Part shown: positions 33,178 to 35,370 of the stretch, in pieces | Layout: each line of letters opens with the position of its first letter | Numbering within the stretch: position 1 is the first letter of the stretch | DNA from: Pseudomonadota bacterium | GTDB lineage: Bacteria > Pseudomonadota > Gammaproteobacteria > Burkholderiales > Ferrovaceae | Assembly: GCA_021811145.1 (NCBI GenBank) | Contig: JAJZPN010000015.1 | Span: 1 to 35,370 of the forward strand | DNA: 35,370 nucleotides | Direction of reading: 5' to 3' | The notes under the pieces: model-generated | Databases searched by the model: none | Seen by the model: the letters and a program-made list of their open reading frames with translations, nothing else | Told to the model about the DNA's origin: nothing | Made by a program: the position numbers and the translations under genes

Positions 33178-34773
33178 TTAAAAGTGAGGGGTCAAAATTG
33201 TTGGCATTGCTTTAGGGAGTAATCCGGGATAGTCGCGACTAAAATGTAATCCGCGACTCTCCCGACGTAGTTGTGCTGAGCGAACAATTAAACCAGATAC
33301 TTGAACCAAGTTTCTTAACTCTAGTAAGTCACGCGTGACATGGAAATTTGCGTAAAACTCCTTAATTTCTTCATGTAACAAATCTAATCGATGTTGTGCT
33401 CTTTCTAAACGTTTATCTGTTCTAACAATACCTACGTAATCCCACATAAAGCGACGCAATTCATCCCAATTATGTGAAATAACAACTTCTTCATCTGCAT
33501 CAGTCACCTGGCTTGCATCCCATGCCGGTAACTCTTCAACAATACTGCCTGGATGTGATTCGATATATTGACTGGTGGCAGTGGCAATAACCACGCACTC
33601 TAAGAGAGAGTTACTGGCTAACCGATTTGCACCGTGTAAACCGGTATAAGCAGTTTCTCCAACTGCATATAAATTTTCAAGATCAGTGCGTCCAGATAAA
33701 TCAGTCATTAATCCACCACAGGTATAATGAGCAGCTGGAACAACAGGAATAGGCTCTTTCGCCATATCAATTCCTAAGGACAAGCAACGCTCATAAATTG
33801 TGGGAAAGTGATTAACGATAAAGTCATATCCCTTATGTCTAATATCCAAATAGACACAGTCAAGACCATGTTTCTTCATTTCAAAATCGATTGCCCTTGC
33901 CACAATATCACGAGGTGCAAGTTCTGCGCGTGGATCGTGATGTGGCATGAAACGTTCACCATTTGGTAAGAGTAGTAAACCACCTTCACCACGAACCGCT
34001 TCTGAAATCAAAAAAGACTTGGCATGAGGGTGATATAGGCAAGTAGGATGAAATTGTATAAATTCCATATTAGCAACGCGACAACCAGCGCGCCAACCTG
34101 CTGCTATACCGTCTCCAGTTGAAGTATCGGGATTAGTAGTATAAAGATATACTTTTCCGGCACCTCCCGTAGCAAGAATCGTGTGAGCAGCCGCAAAGGT
34201 TTCAACTTCGCCTGTTAACTCGTTATAAGCATAGATACCGAGACAGCGTTGGCCACCCAACTTTAATTTACGTGTAGTAATCAGATCAACCAACATATGA
34301 TGATCAAATAACGTAATATTTGGATGGTCCTTTAATTGAGGATACAGTTGGTTTTGAACAGCAGCACCAGTAGCATCAGCTGCATGAACGATTCGTCTAT
34401 GACTGTGCCCACCCTCTCGGGTGAGATGTAATTGACCTTGCTCTTCAGTAAAAGGAACCCCTTGGTGAGTTAACCAATTAATTGCCTCAGGTGCGTGTTC
34501 AACAATAAATGTTGTGGCTTCTATGTCACACAATCCCGCACCAGCTTCTAAAGTATCTTTTACATGTGACTCAAAGCTATCACCATCTCCCATTACAGCA
34601 GCGATTCCACCTTGCGCCCATCTACTGGCTCCATCTTCTAAATCGCGTTTGGTAATTACAGCCACACGATGGGTATCAGCTAATTTTAAGGCGGCCGTAG
34701 CACCGGCTAAACCGCTACCGATGATAATCACATCAAACTTTTTCAACATATCGCCTTTACTGTCGTTAGTCAT
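33178..34773 (-). CDS. nadB: L-aspartate oxidase
   Basis: A 531-residue FAD enzyme oxidising aspartate to iminoaspartate. It has the dinucleotide fold FDVIIIGSGLAGATAALKLA, DGASRWAQGGIAAVMG, REGGHSHRRIVHAADATG, the active-site region FIQFHPTCLYHP, the SEAVRGEGG and PRDIVARAID motifs, and a C-terminal helical domain with RTDKRLERAQHRL. Two starts are possible: 34773, with AGGAA eight bases before it, or Met9 at 34749, with AAAGG before it, which gives MLKKFDV as in many homologues. It converges on nadA with no intervening base, so nadB and nadCA are separate units for one pathway. Confidence 0.96.
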   Translation of the reverse strand: MTNDSKGDMLKKFDVIIIGSGLAGATAALKLADTHRVAVITKRDLEDGASRWAQGGIAAVMGDGDSFESHVKDTLEAGAGLCDIEATTFIVEHAPEAINWLTHQGVPFTEEQGQLHLTREGGHSHRRIVHAADATGAAVQNQLYPQLKDHPNITLFDHHMLVDLITTRKLKLGGQRCLGIYAYNELTGEVETFAAAHTILATGGAGKVYLYTTNPDTSTGDGIAAGWRAGCRVANMEFIQFHPTCLYHPHAKSFLISEAVRGEGGLLLLPNGERFMPHHDPRAELAPRDIVARAIDFEMKKHGLDCVYLDIRHKGYDFIVNHFPTIYERCLSLGIDMAKEPIPVVPAAHYTCGGLMTDLSGRTDLENLYAVGETAYTGLHGANRLASNSLLECVVIATATSQYIESHPGSIVEELPAWDASQVTDADEEVVISHNWDELRRFMWDYVGIVRTDKRLERAQHRLDLLHEEIKEFYANFHVTRDLLELRNLVQVSGLIVRSAQLRRESRGLHFSRDYPGLLPKAMPTILTPHF

Positions 34774-34859
34774 TTACAAAATTCCTAGTGTAGGGGGATT
34801 AATCATTAACCACAAGATGTTTAAACGAGTCGCATGAATTAAGTCTTATGTAATATATA

Positions 34860-34871
34860 TATGTATACATA
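34860..34871. promoter_or_regulatory. 12-bp palindrome upstream of the divergent nadB and response-regulator genes
   Basis: TATGTATACATA is a perfect palindrome inside an alternating TA/TG tract (34850-34871) in the 148-base spacer. It could be a regulator site or simply a low-complexity promoter region. Confidence 0.3.
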
Positions 34872-34921
34872 GATTAATTTCTCTGTGATAAGTTTACTTA
34901 ACTAATTAAAACAACCTAATT

Positions 34922-35370
34922 ATGGATATCTTTTCTCCACACCTTCTAATTATTGAAGATGATGTAGTTTGGCAAAAAGCAATTCACACAACTTTTACAC
35001 ATATTGGTTGGCAAGTTAGCAATAGTTATGACCTATATGGCAGTAAAAAAATCCTTGAAACAGTAAAAATTGATTTGTGTTTAATCGATATTGAAGTAAA
35101 TAATGGTTGTGGATCCCAAATACTAAGTTTTATTACTCAACAATATCCTAATTTATACATAATCGTCCTATCAGACAAAGACAGTGATCAAGATAGAATT
35201 GACGGATTAGAGATGGGGGCAAGAGATTATTTGAGTAAATCAATTACTCTCAATGAGCTGGTGTTAAGACTAGATCGGTGTGTAACTAGTATTAAACGTA
35301 CCTCAGAATTTCTTCTACAGTATGACGAAATTTTTTTGGGAGGGTTTAAGTATAACCAGAGGAATGTTTA
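34922..35370 (+). CDS. Response regulator, receiver domain, cut off by window edge
   Basis: About 149 codons from ATG 34922 read openly to the edge. Residues 8-120 form a CheY-like receiver: the acidic pocket Glu12-Asp13-Asp14 in LLIIEDD, the phosphoacceptor Asp56 in LCLIDIEV, Ser84 in IIVLSDKD and Lys106 in ARDYLSKS. The RIDGLEMGARDYLSKSITLNEL helix is typical of OmpR/PhoB-type regulators, so a winged-helix DNA-binding domain may follow beyond 35370; the sequence after residue 125 looks like the linker. I cannot say which system it belongs to, and no sensor kinase gene is visible. It is divergent from nadB with a 148-base AT-rich spacer. Confidence 0.88.
   Translation, partial: MDIFSPHLLIIEDDVVWQKAIHTTFTHIGWQVSNSYDLYGSKKILETVKIDLCLIDIEVNNGCGSQILSFITQQYPNLYIIVLSDKDSDQDRIDGLEMGARDYLSKSITLNELVLRLDRCVTSIKRTSEFLLQYDEIFLGGFKYNQRNV

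Noticed and set aside
34514..34837. A 107-codon plus-strand open frame running past the nadB start
   Set aside because: It is mostly antisense to the nadB FAD-binding segment and has a low-complexity Ala/Pro/Ser composition.
1..35370. tRNA, rRNA, CRISPR, insertion sequence or toxin-antitoxin genes
   Set aside because: I read both strands' gaps and found no cloverleaf-like spacer, no repeat-spacer array and no transposase or integrase motif; almost all the space is taken by the genes listed.

Overview
The window comes from an AT-rich proteobacterial chromosome (roughly 60% A+T by eye). It is densely packed and almost entirely protein-coding. I see no rRNA, tRNA, CRISPR array, transposase or prophage gene. 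The ribosomal protein L32 sequence, the long NadA/NadB forms and the yceF/yceD-rpmF-plsX-fab order look most like a low-GC betaproteobacterium. The class is an inference; a gammaproteobacterium cannot be excluded, because fabF runs straight into mltG-tmk-holB-tatD, an order better known from gammaproteobacteria.

Layout. (1) 1-6446: truncated yceF (Maf) on the minus strand, divergent from yceD-rpmF-plsX-fabH-fabD-fabG-acpP-fabF, a complete fatty-acid initiation and elongation set. (2) 6464-9863: mltG, tmk, holB and a TatD-family hydrolase, one tight unit. (3) 9915-14847: a promoter/operator-like dyad followed by cytochrome b561, YceI, a beta-hydroxyacid dehydrogenase, a Tat-exported molybdenum hydroxylase large subunit (IorB type) and panB. 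(4) 14849-18918: a full tripartite drug-efflux set, TolC-like, EmrA and EmrB, with overlapping genes. (5) 18908-22162: OxyR (minus) divergent from a peroxiredoxin-glutaredoxin hybrid and a dihydrolipoyl-dehydrogenase-like flavoprotein. A near-perfect 37-bp OxyR site lies in the divergent spacer. (6) 22196-24152: an AldB-type aldehyde dehydrogenase with its usual DUF779 partner (minus). (7) 24290-30693: a tartrate/D-malate dehydrogenase-like enzyme, a fused hydroxyacyl-CoA dehydrogenase/enoyl-CoA hydratase, a thiolase, and etfB-etfA, forming a beta-oxidation block closed by a strong terminator. (8) 30727-34773: panD (minus), nadC-nadA (plus) and nadB (minus), which together make NaMN from aspartate. 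(9) 34922 to the edge: the start of a response regulator.

Most genes are conserved housekeeping or metabolic genes. The parts most worth following are: the cytochrome b561-YceI-dehydrogenase-IorB group, which lacks the iron-sulfur subunit IorB normally needs; a 13-bp perfect inverted repeat that buries the mltG start codon; a hexamer repeat between the peroxiredoxin and flavoprotein genes; the OxyR operator; and a strong hairpin inside the end of nadA where it abuts convergent nadB. I found no clear evidence of a wholly new system; the candidates are given as hypotheses.
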